Positions 8,138 through 15,594 of a stretch of DNA of 39,402 bases are shown in pieces. The notes under the pieces were generated by a model that made no database searches, had not been told where the DNA came from, and saw only the letters and a program-made list of their open reading frames with translations. A program made the translations under genes and the position numbers. The first letter of the stretch is position 1. Every line of letters starts with the position of its first letter. The DNA is from JBBSHS01 sp038232515 (GTDB lineage Bacteria; Actinomycetota; Acidimicrobiia; Acidimicrobiales; JAUJNH01): assembly GCA_038232515.1 (NCBI GenBank), contig JBBSHS010000017.1:1-39402 (forward strand). The letters are read 5' to 3'.

Positions 8138-8143
8138 ACCCTA
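8138..8143 (-). promoter_or_regulatory. -10 hexamer TAGGGT upstream of the SnoaL-like gene
   Basis: On the minus strand TAGGGT is followed by 9 bases and the ATG at 8128. No Shine-Dalgarno sequence is visible. Confidence 0.4.
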
Positions 8144-8281
8144 CGGCCGGCGGCTGGGAGGCTTCGGCGTACCCGCCGTCGGCCGCCAACCGGGCTCGCC
8201 GACGACCTCCTGGGTGAGCGCGCCCGCCGATGGCGGTGGCCAGCGCCGGCCCCCGGAGAGCTCAAACCGAGGTCCGCGCTG

Positions 8282-8304
8282 CTGTCACATCCCTGGCGTA
8301 GCGT
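8282..8304 (+). promoter_or_regulatory. DNA-damage-type (PafBC-like) promoter, TGTCACAT-N8-TAGCGT
   Basis: CTGTCACAT (8282-8290), eight bases, then TAGCGT (8299-8304). The mycobacterial PafBC-dependent promoter is TTGTCRGTG-N8-TAnnnT, so the architecture and spacing match and the core TGTCA is shared, though the next bases differ. Two more sites with the same extended core (TGTCACAYCC) occur at 20079 and 22221. The expected transcript start is next to the ATG at 8313. Confidence 0.55.
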
Positions 8305-8312
8305 CGTGGGAC

Positions 8313-8408
8313 ATGACAGAGCAGAGCGGCCCCGCCCGCGCAGGCCGACGACGGCGGGGATGGCACTGGGCGGTGTCCGGGCCAACGTGCCCGGGCCGGC
8401 GGCGATGA
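8313..8408 (+). CDS. Possible 31-residue leader peptide coupled to the nuclease gene
   Basis: The ATG at 8313 is 8 bases behind the TAGCGT hexamer, so it would be the first codon of a leaderless transcript. The frame gives a short, Arg-rich peptide (MTEQSGPARAGRRRRGWHW and on) whose TGA (8406-8408) overlaps the ATG at 8405 of the nuclease (ATGA). This suggests translational coupling. Against it, third-position GC is only moderate, and the nuclease frame is itself open and GC3-rich back to 8306, so a longer nuclease starting at ATG 8360 is a real alternative. Confidence 0.35.
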   Translation: MTEQSGPARAGRRRRGWHWAVSGPTCPGRRR

Positions 8409-9313
8409 GCGCCGCCCTCGGATCGACCGGTGCGCTGGGGGCCGGCCAGGTCGAGGCGGTGTCGATGCCCGCCGGCCTGCGCCTGCCGGCGTCGCTGTCG
8501 CCCTCCAAGGTGTCGTCGTTCACCAGCTGTGCCCTCGCCTTCCGGTTCTCGGCCATCGACCGGGTGCCCGAGCCGGCATCGGTATGGACGGCCAAGGGCA
8601 CGCTCGTCCATAGGGCGCTGGAGCGCCTGTACGCCGAGGTGCCTGCCGGCCAGCGCGTGGTCGGCCAGGCGCTGGAGCTTCTCCACGAATCGGCTCCGCT
8701 GGTACTGGCCGAAGAGGGCTTCGAGCCGGACGACCTCGGCGAATTCGTGGCCGACGCCGAGACCTTGGTGACCAACGCCTTCCGGCTCGAGGATCCCAAC
8801 GCCGTCAACGTCATCGGCCTGGAGCTGAAGCTCGAGGCCACGGTCGGATCGTTGCGCCTGCGGGGCATCATCGACCGGCTCGACCTGCTCGAAGACGGCT
8901 CCATCGTGGTCACCGACTACAAGACGGGTCGGGCTCCGAGCGAGATGTTCGAGCGGAAGTCGCTGGGTGGCGTCAACTTCTACGCCTTCTTGTGCGAGCG
9001 GGTCCTGGGCCGCCGTCCGGCGCACATCCAGCTGCTCCACCTCCGCGAACCGGTGGCCATCGTGGCCACGCCCTCCGACCAGTCCGTGGCCCAGTTGGAG
9101 CGCAGGACGTCGGCCATCTGGACCGCCGTCGAACGAGCCTGTGAGCGCGACGACTTCAAGCCCCGGCCCAGCCGGTTGTGCGATTTCTGCGCCTTCAAGC
9201 AGTGGTGCCCCGCCTTCGGTGGCGACCCGACGGCGGCCCCGACGGCGGCGGGGCCCAGGGTGACGGCGGTGGCGACGGCCCTGCCCGTGTCAGCCCTGCC
9301 AGCCAGCGCCTAG
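8405..9313 (+). CDS. RecB-family PD-(D/E)XK nuclease with Fe-S cluster cysteines (Cas4/AddB-like)
   Basis: A 302-residue nuclease from the ATG at 8405 (317 from ATG 8360). The core reads LSPSKVSSFTSC (Cys42), GTLVHRALERL (His69), GLELKLE, GIIDRLD (Asp157) and VTDYKTGR (Asp171, Lys173), followed by CDFCAFKQWC (Cys259, 262, 268). One Cys at the start of the nuclease domain and three at its end is the iron-sulfur arrangement of Cas4 and AddB. There are no cas genes nearby, and the stand-alone form matches the actinobacterial RecB-family exonucleases, so a role in DNA end processing or repair is more likely. The promoter at 8282 supports damage induction. The TAG stop begins the dispersed repeat at 9311. 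Confidence 0.85.
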   Translation: MSAALGSTGALGAGQVEAVSMPAGLRLPASLSPSKVSSFTSCALAFRFSAIDRVPEPASVWTAKGTLVHRALERLYAEVPAGQRVVGQALELLHESAPLVLAEEGFEPDDLGEFVADAETLVTNAFRLEDPNAVNVIGLELKLEATVGSLRLRGIIDRLDLLEDGSIVVTDYKTGRAPSEMFERKSLGGVNFYAFLCERVLGRRPAHIQLLHLREPVAIVATPSDQSVAQLERRTSAIWTAVERACERDDFKPRPSRLCDFCAFKQWCPAFGGDPTAAPTAAGPRVTAVATALPVSALPASA

Positions 9314-9461
9314 GCGCCTAGGAACCGACACGATTGAGTCACGTTCCGCGCCGCACCGACAAGGTCAGTGATGCCCGCTTCGGGCTTGTCGAACCGACGG
9401 CGTAAGGGTGTGGGAAGGGCCGGACCGGGTCCGAGGGTGACGGCCAGCCCACGAACGCAGG
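9311..9461 (+). repeat. Dispersed repeat, module 1, copy A
   Basis: About 150 bases, beginning TAGGCGCCTAGG at the stop codon of the nuclease gene and ending CACGAACGCAGG. The same sequence occurs on the minus strand at 28673-28827, with about five of six positions equal by eye. Both copies can form a stem around GACAAG...TTGTC: CGACAAG/CTTGTCG here and TCGACAA/TTGTCGA in the other copy. The ends differ but the pairing is kept. The open frames crossing it in several phases are not genes. Confidence 0.85.
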
Positions 9462-9472
9462 TCGCGTGCGGA

Positions 9473-9551
9473 GGTGCGGGTGAAAAGACATCTCCGCTCG
9501 TATGCCGAAGAGACGATCTGACCGCTCGTCGGGCTGGGACGCAGCCCCGGT
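9473..9551 (+). repeat. Dispersed repeat, module 2, copy A
   Basis: It starts GGTGCGGGTGAA, continues CATC-CCGCTCGTA-GCC and ends with a GC hairpin, GGGCTG (9531-9536)/CAGCCC (9542-9547), then CGGT. The minus strand at 27660-27737 carries the same blocks in the same order with a matching hairpin. Together with module 1 this fills most of the 316-base gap between the nuclease and the PAP2 gene. The rest of the gap (9552-9616) shows nothing else I can name. Confidence 0.7.
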
Positions 9552-9616
9552 CGTCAGGCACGACGCGGCTTTGACCGGGCGCCAGGGTCGAAGGCCGAAT
9601 GGGACGGGACGGCGGG

Positions 9617-9622
9617 TAAATT
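9617..9622 (+). promoter_or_regulatory. -10 hexamer TAAATT upstream of the PAP2 gene
   Basis: TAAATT is a rare AT-rich stretch here; it is followed by 7 bases and the GTG at 9630. No Shine-Dalgarno sequence is present. Confidence 0.5.
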
Positions 9623-9629
9623 CGGGGTC

Positions 9630-10223
9630 GTGACGGTCACCCGCCTCAGGCTCCGGTCCCACACCCGCCCGAGCGCCGGCCCGGCCCGAGTGCTGGCCGG
9701 CTTCGACCGACGGGTCGACGGATGGTTCGACGTGCTCAGGGGCCGACCAGTGGCCGACCGGGTGTTCTACGGCGCCTCGGCGCTGGGCGACCACGGGCTC
9801 ATCTGGGCGATCCTGGCTGCGCTGCGGGGCCTCCGGTCCCGGCACGACTGGCATGCCGCCGTCCGCACCGCGGCCGCCTTGGCCGGCGAGACCGTGCTCG
9901 TCAATGCCGGCATAAAATCGCTGTTCCGGCGCAGCCGTCCCCTCGTCGACACCCCCCGGCCCCGGCCGTTGCGCCAGCCCCGTACGTCGTCCTTTCCCAG
10001 CGGTCACGCCACCTCAGCCTTCATGGCCGCCACCCTCCTGGCCGAGGACGACCCGCTCTGGCCCCTCTACTACGCGACCGCCGCCGTGGTGGCCGCCAGT
10101 CGGGCCCACGTTCGCATCCACCATGCCTCCGATGTCGTCGGCGGAGCCTTCATCGGTCTGGTCATGGGCCGGCTCATCCGTCACTTCGAGCCCCTGCCCC
10201 TGCGGCCGGCGGGGAATGCCTGA
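9630..10223 (+). CDS. PAP2 superfamily membrane phosphatase
   Basis: A 197-residue membrane protein with the three phosphatase motifs of the PAP2 family: KSLFRRSRP (96-104), SFPSGHATSA (121-130) and SRAHVRIHHASD (157-168), including the catalytic His pair. Hydrophobic segments lie near 55-68, 78-95, 128-138, 146-157 and 168-182. The family dephosphorylates phosphatidic acid, undecaprenyl diphosphate or related lipid phosphates, with the active site usually facing outward; the substrate here is open. The GTG start at 9630 lies 7 bases behind TAAATT. The DsbA-like gene follows after 23 bases. Confidence 0.9.
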   Translation: MTVTRLRLRSHTRPSAGPARVLAGFDRRVDGWFDVLRGRPVADRVFYGASALGDHGLIWAILAALRGLRSRHDWHAAVRTAAALAGETVLVNAGIKSLFRRSRPLVDTPRPRPLRQPRTSSFPSGHATSAFMAATLLAEDDPLWPLYYATAAVVAASRAHVRIHHASDVVGGAFIGLVMGRLIRHFEPLPLRPAGNA

Positions 10224-10246
10224 CCACCGAGCACGATGCCCCCCGT

Positions 10247-10852
10247 ATGGCCCTCCCCCCTTTTTCCCTCACGTGGGACTACCGATGCCCCTTCGCCCGC
10301 AACGTCCACGAGCACGTCGTCGTGGCTCTTCGGGGCGGCGCCGACTGGGACGTCACGTTCGTGCCCTTCAGTCTCGACGGCCCCCACACCGAACCGGGCC
10401 GACCCGAGCCCTGGGACGATCCTGAGCGACTACCGGCGCAGCTCGCCATCCAGGTCGGGCTGGCCGTGCGCGACGCCCAGCCTGAGCGGTTCCTGGCCGT
10501 GCACCAGGCTCTGTTCGCGGCCCGTCACGACCAGAGCCTCGACCTCAAGGACCGCAACGTGCTGGCCCGGGTGGTCGACGATGCCGGCGGGAACGGGGCC
10601 GAGGCGCTGGCCGAGGTCGACGGAGGCGGCCCCTTGGTCGTCCTGCGGAAGGAGCACGATGCCGGCGTCCGCCTTCACCAGGTGTTCGGCGTGCCGACCT
10701 TCATCGTCGGCGACCAGGCCGCTTTCGTCCGGGTGATGACCCGCCCCGACGGCGACGTGGCGCGGGCCCGCGCCACCATCGAGCGGGTCGTCGACCAGAT
10801 CACCGGTTTCCCCGAGTTGAACGAGCTGAAGCACACCTCGATCCCCAGGTAA
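10247..10852 (+). CDS. DsbA-family thioredoxin-fold protein with a single active-site Cys
   Basis: A 201-residue protein with a thioredoxin fold and helical insert: FSLTWDYRCPFARNVHEHV at the N-terminus, then QVGLAVRDAQPERFLAVHQALFAARHDQ, and the cis-Pro loop FGVPTFIVGDQ near the C-terminus. The usual CxxC reads CPFA, so the resolving Cys is missing. That points to a DsbA-like isomerase or glutathione-transferase-kappa relative rather than a disulfide oxidase. There is no signal peptide, so it is cytoplasmic. The start is ATG 10247, since no in-frame start lies between it and the previous stop. Confidence 0.8.
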   Translation: MALPPFSLTWDYRCPFARNVHEHVVVALRGGADWDVTFVPFSLDGPHTEPGRPEPWDDPERLPAQLAIQVGLAVRDAQPERFLAVHQALFAARHDQSLDLKDRNVLARVVDDAGGNGAEALAEVDGGGPLVVLRKEHDAGVRLHQVFGVPTFIVGDQAAFVRVMTRPDGDVARARATIERVVDQITGFPELNELKHTSIPR

Positions 10853-10958
10853 GGGCCGGGGCCGGCCACGCGCCATGGGTGGCATGTCGGGTCTGGAACG
10901 GGCACACCCGCCGCATCAGGTTCATTCCGCCCTCGGTGGGATCAGCGGGACGGACGGG

Positions 10959-10964
10959 TAGCCT
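10959..10964 (+). promoter_or_regulatory. -10 hexamer TAGCCT upstream of the Ser/Thr kinase gene
   Basis: TAGCCT is followed by 8 bases and the GTG at 10973. The same hexamer lies before the gene at 20337. No Shine-Dalgarno sequence is present. Confidence 0.47.
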
Positions 10965-10972
10965 CCGGCGTC

Positions 10973-12460
10973 GTGCCGTACACCGTGTTGGGCCTGCTCG
11001 GACGGGGCGGCACCGGCGTGGTGGAGCTGGCCGAGGACGAATGGGGCCGCCGGGTGGCCCGAAAGCGACTGGCGCTGTACGGCTCGGCCCAGCAGATGGA
11101 CGGGGCCCGCCGCCGGCTGCGGCGTGAGGCTGAGGTGCTCCGCCGTATGGCCCATCCGGGCATCGTCAGTCTCCTGGGCGTCGAGGACGACGGCGAGACC
11201 GTGGTGCTGACCATGCCCTGGATGGCGGGCGGGAGCCTCCGCGACCACATCACGGTCAACGGCCCGATGCGGCATGGCGAGGTCGAGGACCTGGCCGCCG
11301 CCCTGCTGTCCGCCCTCGCTGCCGCCCACCGGGCCGGCGTGGTCCACCGCGACGTCAGCCCGTCCAACATCCTCTTCTCGGCCGAAGGCCACCCCGTGCT
11401 GGCCGACTTTGGGACCGCCGCATGCCGGGACTTCACGTGGGGCCTCACCGGCAACGGCATGACCATAGGAACCCCGGCCTTCATGGCTCCCGAGCAGGCC
11501 CGGGGAGAGGAGGTGGGCCCGGCCGGCGACGTGTTCTCACTGGGCGCATCGCTACAGTTCGCTCTGACCGGTCGAAGCCCGGTGGCCGGCACGGCCCCAT
11601 GGGCGGGCCCGGCCGCCCTGGTGCAGCGGGCCGCCTCCGGCTACACCGAACCGCTCCCGGCCTGGGTACCGGCGCGTCTGCGTTCCCTCATCTCCGCCAT
11701 GTGCCAAGCCGACCCGGCCCTGCGCCCCAGTGCCGAGCGTGCCAGGCCTGTCTCAGTGCGCACCTGCGACGTCGCCGCCCAGCGACCGGCGGTTGAGAAC
11801 GGCCCCAAGCCACGGCGCCGCTACCGGTGGGTGGCCGTGGCCGTGGCGGTGATGGCGACGGCCACCGTGGCCGCCGCCGCTGTCGTCCTGGCCGTGGGCC
11901 CGGCCCGTCTGGCCGCCGCCGGCCGCCCCATGGTGCAGCCCGTGGCCGCACCGCCGGTCACCACCGCGCCACCGTGCCAGCCGCTCGCCTACCAGCCGTG
12001 CGGGAGACCGCCGGCTCCCTTCACCGACGGGGCCCGCTGTGTCGCCGGTCACGATGACCTCGACGGGCTGGCCTACAACGGCTGCGAGGCGGCGCCCGAC
12101 ACGGTCGACGGGTCGAGGCTCACGGCGGGTACCACGCTGCTGGCCAACCTGGTGCCGCGCCGGGAGGTCGACCATTACACCGTCGTGGTCAAGGACAGGT
12201 TCCAACTCTTCTGTGACGGCGCCGTCCACGTCTCACTCACAGCCCCGGCCCGCGCCGTCGACAAGGTGACCGTCGCCGATGCCGCCGGCCGGCCGCTCGC
12301 CAGCGCCGTCAGTGCCAACGGCCGGACCGCAACCGTGGACCTGCCCGATCCCGACTGCTTCCAAGACGACACCACGACGCTCAGCGCCACGGTGTCGAGC
12401 CCAGCCGGCTCGGTCCCCAGCGCCAGCGACTACCGCCTGACGGTCACCGGCTCGTACTGA
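10973..12460 (+). CDS. Membrane Ser/Thr protein kinase with an unusual extracellular domain
   Basis: A 495-residue protein. Residues 1-260 form a Hanks-type kinase: glycine loop GRGGTG (10-15), ATP-binding Lys31, Glu52, HRDVSPSN (125-132; the usual Lys after HRD is Ser, as in some bacterial kinases), DFG (145-147) and APE (172-174). A basic stretch precedes one membrane helix (about 285-308). The 185-residue outside part starts with a Pro/Thr linker, then Cys-rich CVAGHDDLDGLAYNGCEAAPD, a DxDG...NGCE pattern typical of calcium-binding-like repeats, and ends with a beta-rich PPC-like domain (VDHYTVVVKDRFQLFCDG). There are no PASTA repeats. It may sense an external signal, but the ligand is unknown. 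It converges on the ABC exporter genes with 18 bases between. Confidence 0.9.
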   Translation: MPYTVLGLLGRGGTGVVELAEDEWGRRVARKRLALYGSAQQMDGARRRLRREAEVLRRMAHPGIVSLLGVEDDGETVVLTMPWMAGGSLRDHITVNGPMRHGEVEDLAAALLSALAAAHRAGVVHRDVSPSNILFSAEGHPVLADFGTAACRDFTWGLTGNGMTIGTPAFMAPEQARGEEVGPAGDVFSLGASLQFALTGRSPVAGTAPWAGPAALVQRAASGYTEPLPAWVPARLRSLISAMCQADPALRPSAERARPVSVRTCDVAAQRPAVENGPKPRRRYRWVAVAVAVMATATVAAAAVVLAVGPARLAAAGRPMVQPVAAPPVTTAPPCQPLAYQPCGRPPAPFTDGARCVAGHDDLDGLAYNGCEAAPDTVDGSRLTAGTTLLANLVPRREVDHYTVVVKDRFQLFCDGAVHVSLTAPARAVDKVTVADAAGRPLASAVSANGRTATVDLPDPDCFQDDTTTLSATVSSPAGSVPSASDYRLTVTGSY

Positions 12461-12478
12461 CCCTGTCGGGTCCGCCGT

Positions 12479-14071
12479 TCATGCCGCGGCTCGCAGGTCG
12501 ACCTTGGCCAGCAGCTCCGGTTCCCGACCGCGCAGACGGTTGACGGCCATGGCCAGGCCGGCCCACCACAGCCCGGCGCCGTAGGCGGCGATGACCGGTA
12601 TGACGACCACCAACCAGGCCGGCCAGAACACTGCGGTGACGGCGGCGCCGGCGACCGCCGGGGCCAGAAGCAGCATCTCGGCGCCCATGGCCACCATGAC
12701 CAGTAGCCCGGTCACGCAGCCCTGTCCCGACGACATCCCCCAGGGGTTGCTGGACTGGGAGACGGGCTGGGGCAGCACGACGGAGACCACATTGCCCACG
12801 GCCGTCTGCGTGGCCACACAGGCCAGGGCCAGCACCATCGCCCCCGGCACGTACAGCCAGCCGCCGGAGACGGCGGCGAGGGCCACCGCCGCACCGGCCA
12901 CCAGTGGCAACACCTGCAGCGCCAGGGCCAGGTTCTTGCCGACCAGGTCGCCTCGAGGATCGGGCCCGACGCTCACGTGGGCCCAGTACCCGGGCCCGTC
13001 CAAGCCGAAGGAATTGAGCCCGTTCAGGGCGACCAGAGAGCCGACTCCGGCGGCCAGCAGCACCACGACCGGCCGCTGGTGCCCCTTCACCGCCAGCACG
13101 GCCACGGCCACCGCCGGCATGGCCAGGTTGACCACGATCTGCACGCGGCGACGCGGGTCGCGCCAGGCGTAGCGCAGCTCCTTGGCCGCCACCGCCCCGG
13201 TGTGGGTGCGGGGCAGGAACCGGGCCCACGCCGGGTACAGCGACAAGGTGGCGTTCCTCGACCGCTGGGAGTTGGGCGTGCCGGACGTGTCGGCCCGGGT
13301 CAGGACCCGGACCAGGGCTGCCCTCCACCACCCCACCGCCAGAGCGAGGAACAGGACCGACCCGACCAGAGCCACCGCGGCCTGGCCCGGATGCCGCTCG
13401 GTGACGGCCGCCATCGCCTCCCCGGCCCACGCCGGCGGTAGCCATCGCAGGACGTCGGCGCTGTGGCGGAACCCCGCAGAGCTGATCGACGAGGCCAGCC
13501 CGGCCACCAGGAAGCGGGCGCCCTGGAAGGCGATGACGACCAGGGCGACGAGCATGGCGGTGATGTCCCGGCCCCGCCGGCTGCGCAGGAGCCCGGAGAG
13601 GCTGGTGACGACGGCTCTGGACACGACCACGCACTGGGCGACGAGCACCAGCCCGGCCAACACCACCACTAAGGCGCCCGGTCCGAAGGTCACAGCCCCG
13701 ATGGCGGCGCCGATCACCCCGATCACGGTGGCGACGGCGGTGACGCCCAGGAGCGACGCCACGAACAGACCGGTCAGTATCTGGCCCGTCCGCAGGGGCA
13801 GCAGCACCAGCCGGCTCGGGTCGAGGGTCTCGTCACTGCCGAAGCCGAGCACCGGGAGCACGGCCCAGGCCAACGTCAACCCCAGACTGCCGACGACGAG
13901 CACCGCGCCCTGGAAGACCCGGCCCCGGATCAGCACGAGCGAGGCGGCACCCAACAAACCCAACGGGACGGCCACGAAGAACCCGATGACCAGGCCGAGC
14001 ACCTGCTGCCAGCCACGGGACATCCCGTTGCGCAGCAGGCGCAGCTTCAGCCGAGCGAAGATTCCAACCAT
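12479..14071 (-). CDS. ABC transporter permease (ABC-2-like exporter), 530 residues
   Basis: A highly hydrophobic protein with about twelve membrane segments in two halves (for example VLGLVIGFFVAVPLGLLGAA, ILTGLFVASLLGVTAVATVIGV, ALVVVLAGLVLVAQCVVV) separated by a hydrophilic middle (PRTHTGAVAAKELRYAWRDPRRR). The KELRYAWRDPRRR segment is typical of ABC-2 permeases, where it contacts the ATPase. It starts at ATG 14071 and overlaps the end of the ATPase gene by 25 bases, so the two form one exporter. The substrate is unknown. Confidence 0.85.
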   Translation of the reverse strand: MVGIFARLKLRLLRNGMSRGWQQVLGLVIGFFVAVPLGLLGAASLVLIRGRVFQGAVLVVGSLGLTLAWAVLPVLGFGSDETLDPSRLVLLPLRTGQILTGLFVASLLGVTAVATVIGVIGAAIGAVTFGPGALVVVLAGLVLVAQCVVVSRAVVTSLSGLLRSRRGRDITAMLVALVVIAFQGARFLVAGLASSISSAGFRHSADVLRWLPPAWAGEAMAAVTERHPGQAAVALVGSVLFLALAVGWWRAALVRVLTRADTSGTPNSQRSRNATLSLYPAWARFLPRTHTGAVAAKELRYAWRDPRRRVQIVVNLAMPAVAVAVLAVKGHQRPVVVLLAAGVGSLVALNGLNSFGLDGPGYWAHVSVGPDPRGDLVGKNLALALQVLPLVAGAAVALAAVSGGWLYVPGAMVLALACVATQTAVGNVVSVVLPQPVSQSSNPWGMSSGQGCVTGLLVMVAMGAEMLLLAPAVAGAAVTAVFWPAWLVVVIPVIAAYGAGLWWAGLAMAVNRLRGREPELLAKVDLRAAA

Positions 14072-14841
14072 GACAACTCGCTCGTGTCGACGTCGGTGGC
14101 GCCCACCAGGTGGACGAAGGTGTCCTCGAGCGACTGGCCGGCCCGCACATCTTCGAGCCGTCCGACGGCGACCAGCCGGCCGGCGTGCATTATGCCGACC
14201 GTGTCGCACAGCTTCTCGACCAGCTCCATGACGTGGCTGGAGAATACGACTGTGCCGCCGCCGGTGGTGTAGCGCTCGAGCACGGCCCGTATTGTCCGGG
14301 CCGACACCGGGTCCACGGCCTCGAAGGGCTCGTCGAGGAACAGCACCCGGGGGCCGTGCAGCAGGGCGGCGGCCAGTGCCACTTTCTTGCGCATGCCGTG
14401 GCTGTAGTCGACGACCATGGTGCCGGCGGCCTCGGCCAGGCCCAGAACGTCCAATAGCTCCGTCGAACGCTCGGCGATGACGTCCGGGGTCATCCCCCTC
14501 AGCAGCCCCGTGTACTCGAGCAGCTCGCCGCCCTTCAGGCGCTCGAAGGTGCGCAGGTCCTCGGGAAGGACGCCGATCATGGCCTTGGCCACCGGTGGGT
14601 CGGCCCACACGTCGGTACCGCCGATCCACACCTGGCCGGCATCGGGGCGCAGCACACCGGTGATCATCGACAGGCTCGTGGTCTTGCCGGCGCCGTTGGG
14701 CCCGACCAGTCCGAAGAAGCTGCCGTGGCCGATGTCGAGGTCCAGGCCGGCCACCGCCGTCTTGGGCCCGAACCTCTTGGCCAGGCCCCGGACCGTGACT
14801 GCGGGCGACGCCTGCGACGGTTGGGTTGCATCGACGCTCAC
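14047..14841 (-). CDS. ABC transporter ATP-binding protein
   Basis: A 264-residue ATPase with Walker A GPNGAGKTT (47-55), a Q-loop region altered to VLPED (91-95), the signature YSHGMRKK (146-153; SHGM where LSGGQ is usual, as in many ABC-2 exporters), Walker B VLFLDEP (166-172) and the switch His203. It powers the permease encoded directly after it. The GTG start at 14841 lies 9 bases behind TACACT. About 15 poorly conserved residues precede the ATPase fold (ASPAVTVRGLAKRFG). Confidence 0.93.
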   Translation of the reverse strand: MSVDATQPSQASPAVTVRGLAKRFGPKTAVAGLDLDIGHGSFFGLVGPNGAGKTTSLSMITGVLRPDAGQVWIGGTDVWADPPVAKAMIGVLPEDLRTFERLKGGELLEYTGLLRGMTPDVIAERSTELLDVLGLAEAAGTMVVDYSHGMRKKVALAAALLHGPRVLFLDEPFEAVDPVSARTIRAVLERYTTGGGTVVFSSHVMELVEKLCDTVGIMHAGRLVAVGRLEDVRAGQSLEDTFVHLVGATDVDTSELSWLESSLG

Positions 14842-14850
14842 GACCGGTCG

Positions 14851-14856
14851 AGTGTA
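14851..14856 (-). promoter_or_regulatory. -10 hexamer TACACT upstream of the ABC exporter genes
   Basis: On the minus strand TACACT is followed by 9 bases and the GTG at 14841. No Shine-Dalgarno sequence is present. Confidence 0.42.
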
Positions 14857-14860
14857 CGGG

Positions 14861-14900
14861 CCACACCTACGGCTGCCCGCTCGTAGTGGGCAGGATGTGG
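14861..14900 (-). terminator. Hairpin between the YceH-like gene and the ABC exporter
   Basis: CCACA (14861-14865) pairs with TGTGG (14896-14900), and CTGCCC (14873-14878) with GGGCAG (14888-14893). It lies 50 bases after the YceH-like stop and before the exporter promoter, where a terminator is expected. There is no T-run. Confidence 0.42.
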
Positions 14901-14949
14901 CGGGGCGGTGGTGCGAAGGTCGCCGACCACACCGGCCGGGCCATGCCCG

Positions 14950-15567
14950 TCACTCCAGGGCGGCCCGCAACTCGGCCAGCTGGGTCTCGACGGTGGCCAT
15001 CCGGGCCTCCAGCTCGTCCAGCCGTTCGGATCTCGGTGGGGACGCGAGTGGAGCCGTCCCGCCCACCTCCACGGGTTGACCCGACAGCAGATGGGCCCAG
15101 CGCAGCTCCTTGTGTCCCAGGCGACGGGCCAGCCGGGCCACGAGCGGCTGAGGGCGGCCCGCCAACCGGTCGAGCGATTCCTGCACGGCCTCGACGTCGG
15201 CGAAGTCCCACAGGCGGTCCGACCGGCCCCGCAGCTCACCCGGCGTCTGCGGTCCCCGAAGGGCCAGCAGGCACAGCACCGCCAACTCCGGCCGGTCGAG
15301 GCCCAGGCGCTCGTCCAACACGTGGCGGTACTTCTCCACCCGGCTGCCATGAGAGGCGTGGACGAAGCGGACCAACCCGGCGGTCTTCAGCGAGTCCAGC
15401 GCCCGCTCGACCTCGGCCGCCTCCAGGCGCACCACGGGGTCGCGGTTGGTGGTCTGGTTGCCCGCCGCCATCAGCCCGTTGAGCGTGAGGGGGTAGGCCT
15501 GGGGCGTGGACGCCTCCTTCTCGAGCAGGCTGCCCAGCACCCTGACCTCGACATCGTTCAGCTCCAT
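14950..15567 (-). CDS. YceH family (DUF480) protein
   Basis: A 205-residue protein with the family's opening ELNDVEVRVLGSLLEKEASTP, YPLTLNGLMAAGNQTTNRDPV and VERALDSLKTAGLVRFV (first winged helix), then LAVLCLLALRGPQTPGELRGRS (second winged helix). It ends in a coiled coil (RLDELEARMATVETQLAELRAAL). YceH proteins have a tandem winged-helix fold, and their cellular role is not established. The start is ATG 15567. The subtilase gene ends 27 bases upstream on the same strand, so the two may share a transcript. Confidence 0.9.
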   Translation of the reverse strand: MELNDVEVRVLGSLLEKEASTPQAYPLTLNGLMAAGNQTTNRDPVVRLEAAEVERALDSLKTAGLVRFVHASHGSRVEKYRHVLDERLGLDRPELAVLCLLALRGPQTPGELRGRSDRLWDFADVEAVQESLDRLAGRPQPLVARLARRLGHKELRWAHLLSGQPVEVGGTAPLASPPRSERLDELEARMATVETQLAELRAALE

Positions 15568-15594
15568 ACCGAGCTCATGCGGCCCCGGTGGGCA

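Noticed and set aside
8405..9313. A cas4 gene, and with it a CRISPR locus
   Set aside because: The nuclease has Cas4-like Fe-S cysteines, but there are no other cas genes and no array of direct repeats in the window.
9339..9561. Small proteins read through repeat copy A (for example frames ending in LRRRFDKPEAG)
   Set aside because: The same translations appear from repeat copy B in other frames with stops and shifts, so these are translations of a non-coding repeat.
12479..14866. A single 795-residue ABC protein read from 14866
   Set aside because: Its first third is the ATPase gene in a wrong frame. The permease proper starts at ATG 14071 and the ATPase is a separate overlapping gene.
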